Shown: positions 27,694-36,796, numbered from the stretch's first letter. The stretch: 64,000 nucleotides of DNA from Psychrobacter proteolyticus (GCF_003350005.1 NZ_QLKS01000001.1:539946-603945), one strand, 5' to 3'. Numbers and translations: made by a program. The notes: a model not told the origin generated them from the sequence alone.

Positions 27694-27798
27694 GTTATTC
27701 AGGATGTAATTGCTAAGTAATTACATCCTGAATAACAACTGAAAAACGTACGCTACTGTTAATGCTCTTTTGATAAAAAGCCAAGCAGTAACGTACGT
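27694..27798 (-). repeat. Two long inverted repeats between gcdH and the CoA-transferase gene
   Basis: GTTATTCAGGATGTAATT (27694-27711) is perfectly complementary to 27719-27736, an 18-bp stem with a 7-nt loop. Nearer gcdH, ACGTACGCTACTG (27746-27758) pairs with CAGTAACGTACGT (27786-27798) with one mismatch. Neither has a proper T run on the minus strand. Confidence 0.75.
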
Positions 27799-27839
27799 CA
27801 TAAAATACAGTTGTATCAAAAATTATTAGCTAAAAACGC

Positions 27840-29024
27840 TTAAAAGAACGCTTGAATGCCTGTCTGTGCACGGCCTAGGATAAGCGCATGAATATCATGT
27901 GTACCCTCGTAAGTATTGACGGCTTCCAAGTTCATCACGTGACGAATGATATGGAATTCATCAGAGATACCGTTACCGCCATGCATATCACGAGCGATAC
28001 GAGCGATATCAAGTGCCTTGCCGCAGTTGTTACGCTTGATGAGTGAAATCATCTCAGGCGCTGCGTTGTCTTCATCCATGAGACGACCGACACGTAGTGC
28101 CGCTTGTAGACCTAAGGTGATTTCTGTCTGCATATTGGCAAGCTTTAGCTGTACCAGCTGCGTTGCCGCTAGCGGACGACCAAACTGTTTACGATCGAGC
28201 GTGTACTGACGGGCGGCTTTCCAGCAGAATTCAGCTGCTCCCATCGAACCCCAAGCGATGCCATAACGGGCTTTATTTAAGCAACCAAATGGCCCTTTTA
28301 GACCACGGATATCTGGGAAAGCATTGGCTTCAGGGACGAATACTTTGTCCATGACAATCTCACCTGTGACTGACGCACGTAATGAGAATTTGCCTTCGAT
28401 TTTCGGCGCAGATAATCCTTTCATACCTTTGTCTAAAACAAAACCACGAATCTCGCCGGCATCATCTTTTGCCCACACGACAAACACGTCAGCGATCGGA
28501 CTATTGGTGATCCACATTTTATTACCCGTCAGCTCATAACCGCCATCTACAGCGCATGCACGAGTCGACATCGATGAAGGATCAGATCCTGAATCAGGCT
28601 CCGTCAGACCAAAGCAGCCAACATACTCACCCGAAGCAAGCTTAGGCAAATAACGCTCTCTTTGCTCTTCTGTGCCATACGCCCAAATAGGATGCATAAC
28701 CAAGCTTGATTGCACGCTCATCGCTGAACGATAACCCGAGTCAACGGCTTCCACTTCCTTGGCAATCAGACCATAAGCAACACTCGATAAACCAGCACAG
28801 CCATAACCTTCAATCGTGACACCCAGCAGACCCATCTCACCCATTTGACGCATAATATTACGATCGAAACTCTCGTTACGATTTGCCTCGATAATGCCAG
28901 GCATCAGCTCTTTTTGAAAAAATTGACGAGCGCTGTCGGTGACCATGCGTTCTTCTTCAGTGAGCTGGTCACGTAGTAAAAAAGGATCTTCCCAATCAAA
29001 ACGTGGGCTAGTAGATGTTGCCAT
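27840..29024 (-). CDS. gcdH: Glutaryl-CoA dehydrogenase
   Basis: An FAD acyl-CoA dehydrogenase that oxidises and decarboxylates glutaryl-CoA to crotonyl-CoA, with electrons passing to ETF. The 394-residue protein has the catalytic base E373 in [13 protein letters not shown]. It also has the pair E92/R99 in [15 protein letters not shown], at the same spacing as human Glu87/Arg94, which bind the distal carboxylate; this is why I call it GcdH rather than a general acyl-CoA dehydrogenase. The ATG at 29024 follows AAGGAG; a start 24 bp upstream is less likely. It is the first gene of the glutarate unit, divergent from an IclR regulator. Confidence 0.95.
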   Translation of the reverse strand: MATSTSPRFDWEDPFLLRDQLTEEERMVTDSARQFFQKELMPGIIEANRNESFDRNIMRQMGEMGLLGVTIEGYGCAGLSSVAYGLIAKEVEAVDSGYRSAMSVQSSLVMHPIWAYGTEEQRERYLPKLASGEYVGCFGLTEPDSGSDPSSMSTRACAVDGGYELTGNKMWITNSPIADVFVVWAKDDAGEIRGFVLDKGMKGLSAPKIEGKFSLRASVTGEIVMDKVFVPEANAFPDIRGLKGPFGCLNKARYGIAWGSMGAAEFCWKAARQYTLDRKQFGRPLAATQLVQLKLANMQTEITLGLQAALRVGRLMDEDNAAPEMISLIKRNNCGKALDIARIARDMHGGNGISDEFHIIRHVMNLEAVNTYEGTHDIHALILGRAQTGIQAFF

Positions 29025-29107
29025 GTGGATCTCCTTGGTATCAGTCATCCTGACTGACGAATAGTGTTTGATACATCATTTGGTCTAACAAGTCATTGAC
29101 TTCTTTA

Positions 29108-29122
29108 TTCCGCTGTGCGAAA
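29108..29122. promoter_or_regulatory. Candidate IclR-type operator upstream of gcdH
   Basis: TTCCGC-TGT-GCGAAA is a near-palindrome (one mismatch) of the kind bound by several IclR-family proteins. It sits midway in the divergent spacer between gcdH and the second IclR gene. Confidence 0.4.
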
Positions 29123-29200
29123 CTTAGTTTCATAATTTAAAACCATTTAACCAAACTTTAGCCACGCTGTAAACCTTTATCAAAAAAATATGAGTATAAA

Positions 29201-30028
29201 ATGACGAAACCCTTATCAAAAGCTACTCCGCTACTCGAACGCATGCATGCAACAATGAGTCAAAACAAGGAAGAGCATGACCGACAGTTTGTGACGGCAT
29301 TGGGACGGGGACTAATCATACTGGCGGCTTTTGAGCACCATGAGCGGCTCACCCATCAACAGCTATGTCAGATGACCGAACTACCGAAAGCAACCATTAC
29401 CCGTCTTATCCATACTTTGACCATGATCGGTTTTTTACGAACGAATGATTATGGTCAGTATCAATTGGGCAGTAGCGCTGTACGTCTAAGTGCGACCGCA
29501 TGGAGTCGTCACGATATGGTGGCAGCAGCTGAACCACTATTACGTCAGTTCGCTAGTGAAAACGAAGTATCGGTGAATTTGGCAACCGAAGTCGAAGGAG
29601 AAATGCGCTATCACGCCTGCTGCCGTAGTCCTGCTCGCCTATCGGTCAACTTACAGTTTGGCTCAGCGGTGCCCGTGGCACGTACTGCGATTGGACGGGC
29701 TTTTTATGCAGTAAGCACACAAGCAAGACAGGCTGTCATCATTAGTAATCTACTAGAAAATTTATCTACTGAGGATTATAACCATGCGCAAACCGCCCTA
29801 GCCAGCGCGGCAGAGCATTATGAAAAATACGGCTATACCGTGTCTGATGGGGAGTTTTCTACCGACATATTGGCAGTCGCGGTTGGTGTATATGATGTCG
29901 CAACAGGACAATACGCGTATTCGCTTAATGCCAGTGTGCCAAGTGCCAACTGGAAAGCGGACGACTATGCGGCGATGATAGTGCCGAAATTGCAGGCGTT
30001 GGCGGATCGGATTGGTGGTGGTACATAA
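29201..30028 (+). CDS. IclR-family transcriptional regulator divergent from gcdH
   Basis: A 275-residue regulator with an HTH at about residues 35-90 (LTHQQLCQMTELPKATITRL) and an effector domain with VPVARTAIGRAFYA and DGEFSTDILAVAVGVYD. It has a ~25-residue N-terminal extension with internal Met codons (29243, 29255), so the true start may be later. Its position suggests control of gcdH and the CoA-transferase, with glutarate or a CoA ester as possible ligand. In pseudomonads this role belongs to a LysR protein (GcdR), so a different regulator family would have taken over here. Confidence 0.83.
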   Translation: MTKPLSKATPLLERMHATMSQNKEEHDRQFVTALGRGLIILAAFEHHERLTHQQLCQMTELPKATITRLIHTLTMIGFLRTNDYGQYQLGSSAVRLSATAWSRHDMVAAAEPLLRQFASENEVSVNLATEVEGEMRYHACCRSPARLSVNLQFGSAVPVARTAIGRAFYAVSTQARQAVIISNLLENLSTEDYNHAQTALASAAEHYEKYGYTVSDGEFSTDILAVAVGVYDVATGQYAYSLNASVPSANWKADDYAAMIVPKLQALADRIGGGT

Positions 30029-30191
30029 AGCATATTAAAACTAATACAATCAAGATTTAGGCTAGATCAATTAAGACACCATCTATGAAACTGTTACCCA
30101 TTGATACCGACGTAATGACGTCATGCGTGTATGATGTACGCGACAAATGTAAGCATCTTATCTATATCAATCATTACTATTGAGCCTCGCT

Positions 30192-32006
30192 ATGCCTGAA
30201 TCTCGTACCAATCTGAACCCTGAACCCAAAACCAGCTCGCCGTATTTTATCGGATTATTACTTCGCTATAGTACGTTTGGCGCGGCGATTTTAATTCTAT
30301 TGGCGGGCTTATTACTGGTAAGTTGGTGGCTGATTGTGATCGGTGGTTTGGCTGTGGCACTTGGTATCTATGACTTGATTCAGTCTAAGCATGCGATACT
30401 GAGCAACTACCCTGTCGCTGGACATATTCGCTATGTATTAGAGGATTTTCGCCCTGAGATTCGTCAGTACCTACTTGAGGACGATAAAGAACAAGTGCCG
30501 TTTTCACGTCAGCAGCGCGCACTAGTCTATCAACGTGCTAAGAACGTCAGTGACACCAATGCCTTTGGTACGTTGGACAATCTATATACTCATGGTAAAG
30601 AGTGGTTTTTGCAATCTACCATCAGTGCACCACTAGAGAACAAAGATTTTCGTATTATGGTAGGCGGTGAGCGTTGTCAGCAGCCACACGATATGTCGGT
30701 ATTCAATATCTCCGCGATGAGCTTTGGCAGTCTGTCAGCCAACGCTATCATGGCACTCAATCAAGGCGCAAAACTCGGCGGCTTTACTCATGACACGGGC
30801 GAAGGTGCTATCAGCCCTTATCATCGCAAGTTCGGTGGTGATTTGATTTGGGAGTTGGGTACGGGTTATTTTGGTTGCCGCGATAATGATGGTAACTTTG
30901 ATCCACAGTCTTTTGCTGAAAAAGCCGTCGATCCGCAAGTTAAGATGATTGAAATTAAGCTTTCACAAGGTGCCAAGCCTGGTAAAGGTGGCGTCCTACC
31001 CTCTAGCAAGATCACGCAAGAGATTGCCGACACGCGCCAAGTGCCTACGGGTCAAGACTGCATTTCGCCCTCTTCGCATAGCGCATTTAGCACCCCGCGC
31101 GAGCTGGTCGCCTTTTGGCAACAGCTACGTGATTTATCAGGCGGTAAGCCAGTTGGCTTTAAGCTATGTATTGGTCAGCCATGGCAGTTTATGGCGATTG
31201 TTAAAGCGATGATAGAGAAGGATAACTATCCTGATTTTATCGTTATCGATGGTGCTGAAGGCGGCACAGGTGCAGCGCCCGTCGAGTTTATGGACAATGT
31301 CGGCATGCCAATGGTCGAAGGGTTTTTGCTGGTACACAATACCTTGGTCGGTGCAGGTATTCGTGACAAAATTAAGCTTGGTGTTAGTGGAAAAATCGTA
31401 TCAGGCTTTGATATCGCTCGCATGATTGCGCTAGGTGCAGATTGGTGTAACTCGGCACGTGGCTTTATGTTTGCAGTCGGCTGTATTCAGTCGCGCTCTT
31501 GTCATACCAACACTTGCCCGACAGGTGTGGCAACTCAAGACCCTTATCGTCAAAAGGCGCTCGACGTCCCTAGTAAGGCTGAGCGTGTTGCAAGTTTCCA
31601 CAAAAACACGCTAAAATCGCTTGCCAGTATCGTAGGTGCGGTCGGTTTACAGCATCCTAGCCAATTACAGCCGTATCATATCGCACGCCGCTTAGACGAT
31701 GGGCAGATTAAGCTGTTATCCAAATTCTTCTACTTTGCTGATAAAGGCGCACTGCTCGATCATAGCGCTCGTGCCGATGTATTTAACCAGATGTGGGTCA
31801 TGGCAAACCCTGATAGCTTTTTAGCCAATAATGACGCACTCATTGCTTACAACAAAGACTCGCGTGATAAGGGCAAAGAAACTGGCGCGCCAACAGAACA
31901 CAGCGCTGGATATAATTCTGAGCATTTGACCAACCTTACCGATGGTGGGCGATTAATTGGTAATGTGAATAACACAATCCGCGACTTCCCACCTACTAGC
32001 GACTGA
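30192..32006 (+). CDS. Stand-alone FMN-binding glutamate-synthase-domain protein, membrane-anchored
   Basis: A 604-residue protein containing the FMN/Fe-S synthase domain of glutamate synthase (GltB-like) without the glutamine amidotransferase domain. Residues ~20-65 form two hydrophobic segments (AAILILLAGLLLVSWWLIVI), suggesting a membrane anchor. Synthase-domain motifs include NISAMSFGSLSANAIMALNQ, DGAEGGTGAAP and KLGVSGKIVSGFDIARM. The 3Fe-4S cysteines are C431, C437 and C442, with the CX5CX4C spacing of true GltB. No gltD-like subunit is nearby. I start it at ATG 30192; the in-frame TTG at 30180 is weaker. It may be a ferredoxin-type glutamate synthase or a different FMN amine enzyme; the function is unproven. 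Confidence 0.82.
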   Translation: MPESRTNLNPEPKTSSPYFIGLLLRYSTFGAAILILLAGLLLVSWWLIVIGGLAVALGIYDLIQSKHAILSNYPVAGHIRYVLEDFRPEIRQYLLEDDKEQVPFSRQQRALVYQRAKNVSDTNAFGTLDNLYTHGKEWFLQSTISAPLENKDFRIMVGGERCQQPHDMSVFNISAMSFGSLSANAIMALNQGAKLGGFTHDTGEGAISPYHRKFGGDLIWELGTGYFGCRDNDGNFDPQSFAEKAVDPQVKMIEIKLSQGAKPGKGGVLPSSKITQEIADTRQVPTGQDCISPSSHSAFSTPRELVAFWQQLRDLSGGKPVGFKLCIGQPWQFMAIVKAMIEKDNYPDFIVIDGAEGGTGAAPVEFMDNVGMPMVEGFLLVHNTLVGAGIRDKIKLGVSGKIVSGFDIARMIALGADWCNSARGFMFAVGCIQSRSCHTNTCPTGVATQDPYRQKALDVPSKAERVASFHKNTLKSLASIVGAVGLQHPSQLQPYHIARRLDDGQIKLLSKFFYFADKGALLDHSARADVFNQMWVMANPDSFLANNDALIAYNKDSRDKGKETGAPTEHSAGYNSEHLTNLTDGGRLIGNVNNTIRDFPPTSD

Positions 32007-32111
32007 ATCAGCGCCTAAATCGTTGTACTTGAAAAGTAGGGATGTAAGTATAATTAAGCAGTAGATAGCAACCAAACTTAAATAATTTGTACATTAAAAG
32101 ACGTGTGATTG

Positions 32112-32933
32112 ATGCCAAGTTCTATTTTTAACTTTTCCCTATCAACGATAGTGCTTGCGCTGAGTCTGAGCGCTTGCCAGCAGACAGATGTGGGAGCGGC
32201 TACTGGCGATGATGATACGACTAGCTGGTCATGCCACACTGAAGACACGCCTTTTGCTTACAGTGTTTGCCGTGTCGATGCTACCGCGTTAGCGAGCGAG
32301 CGTTATTCATTACAACTGTTTTGGCAATCCTCTGATAACAACGAGCCTCTGCTAACCTTTGATGCGTTATTGGCCACATTACCAAGAGACAAGACACTTA
32401 ACTTTGCAATGAATGCAGGCATGTACAATGCACACTATGCGCCGATTGGTTATACCGTTATCGAAGGCAAAGAAGTGAAATCGCTAAATGTAAGAGAAGG
32501 TGGCGGTAATTTTCATCTACTACCTAATGGGGTTATGTGGTGGGACAAAGCTGGCAACGTGCAAATCACCGAAAGTAATGTGCTGAATGAACAGATACAT
32601 AATGGTGATGTGCAGCCTTGGTATGCGACGCAATCAGGCCCTATGTTGGTCATTAATGACGAAATACATTCTCAGTTCAATCCTGATAGCAGCTCCATCA
32701 AACTGCGTAATGGTGCAGGCGTTTGCCGTGACGGCAGTATACAATTCATTAATAGCAATAAGCCTGTTACCTTCTATCAGTTTGCAGAACTATTCAAGGA
32801 TGATCTAGGTTGTCCAAATGCACTATTTTTTGATGGTGGTATTGCCTCAGCATTATATGCGCCCAGTATCGATAAACAAGATAAAAAAGAGATGGGTGTG
32901 ATGATTGGCTTAATTGAAAAGCAAAATCAGTAA
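32112..32933 (+). CDS. DUF2233/phosphodiester-glycosidase-family lipoprotein
   Basis: A 273-residue predicted lipoprotein. The signal peptide ends in the lipobox LSAC (C22), so the mature protein is probably anchored in the outer or inner membrane facing the periplasm. The mature part carries the DUF2233/NAGPA-like pattern: NFAMNAGMYNAHYAPIGYTV, TQSGPMLVIN and FFDGGIASALYAP. Relatives include the mammalian uncovering enzyme NAGPA, but bacterial substrates are mostly unknown. ATG at 32112, directly after an in-frame TTG that I discard. Alone, with a terminator at 32993. Confidence 0.82.
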   Translation: MPSSIFNFSLSTIVLALSLSACQQTDVGAATGDDDTTSWSCHTEDTPFAYSVCRVDATALASERYSLQLFWQSSDNNEPLLTFDALLATLPRDKTLNFAMNAGMYNAHYAPIGYTVIEGKEVKSLNVREGGGNFHLLPNGVMWWDKAGNVQITESNVLNEQIHNGDVQPWYATQSGPMLVINDEIHSQFNPDSSSIKLRNGAGVCRDGSIQFINSNKPVTFYQFAELFKDDLGCPNALFFDGGIASALYAPSIDKQDKKEMGVMIGLIEKQNQ

Positions 32934-32992
32934 CAGTCTTTCCCTAGAGACTATTTTTCGTGTTTCTCGTTGCATTTTTTGCTCACTCAAAT

Positions 32993-33038
32993 AAAAAACC
33001 ACTTAATATGATAGCGTCTCCTTGAGTGGTTTTTTTAT
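32993..33038. terminator. Bidirectional terminator between the DUF2233 and VWA genes
   Basis: AAAAAACCACTTAA and TTGAGTGGTTTTTTT flank a ~16-nt loop (one G-T pair). A's and T's on opposite sides serve the two converging genes. Confidence 0.85.
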
Positions 33039-33077
33039 ATCCTTAACATGAGTTTTAAAGTAAGTTTTTAAATAGTA

Positions 33078-34301
33078 TTATCGTGCCATATATTGAGTCA
33101 TTTCTTCAACACCATGTAGCGTCATCGGATACATTTTATTTTCAAACAGCTTTTTGATCTCAACGATGGTCTGCGTATATTGCCAATACGATGGGTTTTC
33201 AGGATTGAGCCAAGTTACTTTATCGAAATGCTCAAGTACTCGCTTCAGCCATACGATGCCCGCTTCATTATTCATATACTCTACGCTGCCGCCTACTGTC
33301 ATGAGCTCATAAGGCGACATCGATGCATCACCGACGAAGATAACGCGATACTCACGGCCATATTTATTGAGCAGCTCAAACGTTGGCATCGGTGCACTAT
33401 GGCGACGATTGTTGTCCTTCCACACATAGTCATACAAGCAGTTATGAAAATAAAAGAACTCTAAGGTTTTAAATTCATTTTTTGCCGCAGAAAATAGTTT
33501 TTCGAGCGCTTCGACATGGATATCCATACTGCCACCCACATCAAACAACATCAGCACTTTGACACGGTTACGGCGCTCCGCCTGCATATGTATATCGAGC
33601 ACACCCTTTTTTGCCGTGCGTTTAATCGTCTCATGAATATCGAGCTCATCAGCACTACCTGTCCGCGCAAACTGACGCAGATTGCGTAGCGCCATTTGAA
33701 TTTGGCGAGTACCGAGCTGATTATCGTCATCGAGATTGCGATATTTACGCTGCTCCCAGACTTTTGCCGCACTGCGTTTGCGAGACTCACCGCCGACACG
33801 CACGCCTTCTGGATGATCGCCATAGGCACCAAATGGCGAAGTGCCGCCCGTCCCTACCCATTTACTACCACCTTGATGACGTTCTTTTTGCTCTTTTAAT
33901 CGTTCCTCTAGCGCCTTCATCAGCTCTTCAAGCGAGCCGTACTTTTTCAGTAATCGTCTTTGCTCTTCAGTCAGATTCTTTGGGTCGAGCTTTAGATCCA
34001 GCCATTCTTTGGGCACGTCCGTTAGCTTGGCTAATAGCTCATCCATATCGAGACTATCGACACCTTCAAAATAATCCGCCATGGCTCGATCGAACTTATC
34101 AAAATGGCGCTCGTCTTTGACCATGCATAGCCGAATCAGCCGATACATATCTTCGCGGCTGGCAAAAGTAGTCAGTGCTGGATCTTCAGGATGCGACTGC
34201 ATCATCAGCCCTTTGTCCAACGCGGCATTGAGATCGAGCAGCTCGCGCGTACTGACTGGCACGCCATAAGTACGCAAGGTATAGAATAGTTTGATAAACA
34301 T
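33078..34301 (-). CDS. VWA-domain CoxE-like protein
   Basis: A 407-residue protein of the CoxE-like VWA group. The N-terminal half is helical and charged. The VWA domain starts near residue 248, with the metal-site motif DVGGSM at 254-259 (DxGxS form, glycine in place of the usual first serine), and continues with FVGDASMSPYEL. Such proteins usually work with a MoxR AAA+ ATPase as a two-part chaperone for metal-centre insertion or complex maturation. The ATPase gene lies directly upstream on the same strand, 153 bp away. No molybdenum or CO dehydrogenase genes are nearby, so the client is unknown. Confidence 0.85.
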   Translation of the reverse strand: MFIKLFYTLRTYGVPVSTRELLDLNAALDKGLMMQSHPEDPALTTFASREDMYRLIRLCMVKDERHFDKFDRAMADYFEGVDSLDMDELLAKLTDVPKEWLDLKLDPKNLTEEQRRLLKKYGSLEELMKALEERLKEQKERHQGGSKWVGTGGTSPFGAYGDHPEGVRVGGESRKRSAAKVWEQRKYRNLDDDNQLGTRQIQMALRNLRQFARTGSADELDIHETIKRTAKKGVLDIHMQAERRNRVKVLMLFDVGGSMDIHVEALEKLFSAAKNEFKTLEFFYFHNCLYDYVWKDNNRRHSAPMPTFELLNKYGREYRVIFVGDASMSPYELMTVGGSVEYMNNEAGIVWLKRVLEHFDKVTWLNPENPSYWQYTQTIVEIKKLFENKMYPMTLHGVEEMTQYMAR

Positions 34302-34454
34302 AAGAGTCGTATCACTTATTGGCTGATATTATTATCTGATGATATTGCTGATATCATTAATTGGTACAGTTACAGATTGAGCGTTTGCATTGACTTTCAC
34401 ATCAGACATCCGATATCGGACATAAGACGTTAAAATCAACGCAAGCGGCAAACA

Positions 34455-35318
34455 TTAACGACGCATCATATTGGCAAAACGCTGTAATAAACTCACATCT
34501 GCCTCGTTTTTGAGCAACGCACCGTATAGAGGCGGGATAGATTTCTCGCCGCGCAGATTTTCTTCTAGCTCGTCCTGAGCCATATCATCAGCAAGTAACA
34601 AAGTTAACCAATCGACCAACTCAGACGTTGATGGCGGCTTTTTAAGACCTTGAATACCACGCAGCTTATAGAATATATCCAATGCATCATTGACCAGCTT
34701 TTCCTGAATGTCTGGAAAATGCACTTCGATGATTTGGCGCATGGTTTCTTCTTCTGGGAAGTCGATATAATGGAAGAAACAACGACGCAGAAACGCATCT
34801 GGTAGCTCTTTTTCATTGTTTGAAGTAATAATAACCACTGGACGCTGCGCCGCTGTAATAGTTTCGCCCGTCTCATAAACATAAAAAGACATCTTATCAA
34901 GCTCATGTAGCAAGTCATTTGGGAACTCGATATCGGCTTTATCGATCTCATCAATCAGCAGTACGCTACGCTCTGTACTGGTAAAAGCGTCCCACAGCTT
35001 GCCCGGCTTGATATAGTTGGCAATGTCATAGACCTTATCATCACCTAATTGCGAATCGCGCAGGCGCGATACTGCATCATACTCGTACAGTCCTTGCTCA
35101 GCCTTAGTCGTCGATTTGACGTGCCAAGTAATCAATGGCATGCCCAAACTTTCAGCAACTTCTTCGGCAAGCAATGTCTTACCTGTGCCAGGCTCGCCTT
35201 TGATCAGCAATGGCTTTTGTAAGGTCATAGCGGCATTTACGGCCAGTTGCAAATCGTCGGTAGCAATATAACTACTGGTACCAGTAAAGTTTTTCTTAGT
35301 ATTGTCAGCTGTGGTCAT
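34455..35318 (-). CDS. MoxR-family AAA+ ATPase
   Basis: A 287-residue ATPase, partner of the CoxE-like VWA protein downstream. Walker A is GEPGTGKT at 41-48 and Walker B VLLIDEIDKAD at about 119-129. Sensor 1 is IITSNNEKELPDAFLRRC, including the arginine finger region. Residues ~185-280 form the lid domain. ATG at 35318 without a strong ribosome-binding site. MoxR/VWA pairs are known to assemble or remodel protein complexes; which complex this one serves cannot be read from the context. Confidence 0.88.
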   Translation of the reverse strand: MTTADNTKKNFTGTSSYIATDDLQLAVNAAMTLQKPLLIKGEPGTGKTLLAEEVAESLGMPLITWHVKSTTKAEQGLYEYDAVSRLRDSQLGDDKVYDIANYIKPGKLWDAFTSTERSVLLIDEIDKADIEFPNDLLHELDKMSFYVYETGETITAAQRPVVIITSNNEKELPDAFLRRCFFHYIDFPEEETMRQIIEVHFPDIQEKLVNDALDIFYKLRGIQGLKKPPSTSELVDWLTLLLADDMAQDELEENLRGEKSIPPLYGALLKNEADVSLLQRFANMMRR

Positions 35319-35531
35319 AATCAGATCTCGATTGTTGTTATAGATAAGTTGTTATAAATAGATAGGTCTAAAACATGAATGACTAATAAAGGATAAGTTA
35401 GTAAAGAATAAATTAGATTAGCACAGCCTGATGCATTGCCAAAATACTCATGCGTTCGCATTTATTAACAATTGTTATGTGCAATGTATAGTGAGCAATT
35501 ATTTATATGCCTAATAAACAGTCGAGCACAA

Positions 35532-35557
35532 AAAAAGACACGCAGCGGTGTCTTTTT
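35532..35557. terminator. Terminator downstream of the small membrane-protein gene
   Basis: AAAAAGACAC (35532-35541) pairs perfectly with GTGTCTTTTT (35548-35557) around a 6-nt loop. It is symmetrical, so it can act on either strand, and it probably ends the transcript of the minus-strand gene at 35618. Confidence 0.8.
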
Positions 35558-35617
35558 ATTCAGGTATCAAATAACTTTTAAGACAGTAATTTTGTCTCAA
35601 CGCCTAGCTTATTTTTA

Positions 35618-36214
35618 TTACTTGTCAGATGTATCGCTATCCGTTTTCTTAGCCAATGTACTGTCTTTTTTTAAGCTTACATTAGTGTCAGGCTGGTCGG
35701 TTACGGTAGCGCCTTCTGGCAAATAGCTGCCTGTGGTCATTTGCAATGTGGCCTGTGTATCTTCTGCGCTGCGGCTACGGGCTTTGTCCAAGCTTGATGC
35801 AAATGCGCTGCGTATCAACTGCCATACAAAACCAACAAACAACCCTGCGACCAGTATAACTAATATTGGCAACATGTTGGCAACCGCGCCTGCGTAATCT
35901 TTCATCATCACAGCATAGACGACGCTGATACTGGCTGGTGCAAGCTCGCTCGGATCGCCAAGTGCAGTACCTGGTGCTAGTAATACTGCAAACAGAACCA
36001 TCCAGCTCATACCGCCCAATGGTTTTGGCAGTACACGAGCAACGAGTATCCATAGCACTAGTACCAAAACAGCACCGCCCAGATAAGCATACATCGGCAA
36101 ATCAGCGGGCGGGACATCCTTTACCATTTGGCCCCACCAAATGGCAATCTCACCGAGAATGTCACTGATAGACTCTAGCGGTAAGCTATGTAAGATATTT
36201 TTTAACCAGTCCAT
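35618..36214 (-). CDS. Small inner-membrane protein of unknown function
   Basis: 198 residues with three hydrophobic segments: about 43-63 (AYLGGAVLVLVLWILVARVL), 68-85 (GMSWMVLFAVLLAPGTAL) and 112-135 (NMLPILVILVAGLFVGFVWQ). The C-terminal ~60 residues are hydrophilic and Ser/Thr/Asp/Lys-rich, probably disordered. I do not recognise a family. It is monocistronic. An inverted repeat CTACATAATG/CATTATGTAG (36302-36329) lies upstream. Frame quality and base use support a real gene. Confidence 0.7.
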   Translation of the reverse strand: MDWLKNILHSLPLESISDILGEIAIWWGQMVKDVPPADLPMYAYLGGAVLVLVLWILVARVLPKPLGGMSWMVLFAVLLAPGTALGDPSELAPASISVVYAVMMKDYAGAVANMLPILVILVAGLFVGFVWQLIRSAFASSLDKARSRSAEDTQATLQMTTGSYLPEGATVTDQPDTNVSLKKDSTLAKKTDSDTSDK

Positions 36215-36301
36215 GCGTGTTTATTTACCTGCGTTTATCGCCGGTGACACAATCTGTGTCTAGCGGTATATGTGCGTTCTGTAGAACCAGAATGAGGCCA
36301 A

Positions 36302-36329
36302 CTACATAATGAGTTTATGCATTATGTAG
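36302..36329. repeat. Perfect 10-bp hairpin between ycgL and the membrane-protein gene
   Basis: CTACATAATG (36302-36311) and CATTATGTAG (36320-36329) with an 8-nt loop. It lies about 150 bp past the end of ycgL and lacks a T run; it may be a transcript end or a protein-binding site. Confidence 0.45.
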
Positions 36330-36475
36330 GCTTATATCTGCATTGCGTAGGGTGTCAGTTTATCACGACTCTCTACTCAAATGCATGTGAGCAAGTGTGT
36401 CGTAGGTTTTTATCGACGCTATTTTTAAGGTAGCGTATTGATATGTCCTACCACAATTACTTGCTGACAAATCCA

Positions 36476-36796
36476 TTAATTATAGATGCTGTCCTGCGAT
36501 TCACGAGCACGCAGTTCTGCTTGGCGACGCATCACGTCTTGCGGCGGCAACTGCACAAAGTAGCCTTGAGACTGCAGTTTTGCCAGTACTTCTTCTTTGT
36601 CGACACGAGCGAGCTTATCCTTAGTCGCCAAATCCAAATGCATGACGAACTTACTACGACCTAAACCTGCACGGAAATCCTTTGGTAATACGCCAAGCCA
36701 GTCTTTGATTTCATCAGTATCGTCAGGATAATCAGGACGCGCAATGTAGATATACATGTCGTCATGTTTGGGAAATTTATAAATATCGCAATGCAT
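36476..36796 (-). CDS. YcgL-domain protein
   Basis: A 106-residue protein of the gammaproteobacterial YcgL family. The family core is visible: CDIYKFPKHDDMYIYIAR at the start, LPKDFRAGLGRSKFVMHLDL in the middle, and QGYFVQLPP near the C-terminus. Function is not established; in several gammaproteobacteria the gene sits next to rnd, but here rnd is about 8 kb away. I choose ATG 36796, preceded by AGGTGG at 5-6 nt; a GTG at 36805 would overlap that site. Confidence 0.85.
   Translation of the reverse strand: MHCDIYKFPKHDDMYIYIARPDYPDDTDEIKDWLGVLPKDFRAGLGRSKFVMHLDLATKDKLARVDKEEVLAKLQSQGYFVQLPPQDVMRRQAELRARESQDSIYN

Noticed and set aside
33764..34120. 118-codon plus-strand open frame
   Set aside because: It is antisense to the VWA gene, which has firm domain evidence.
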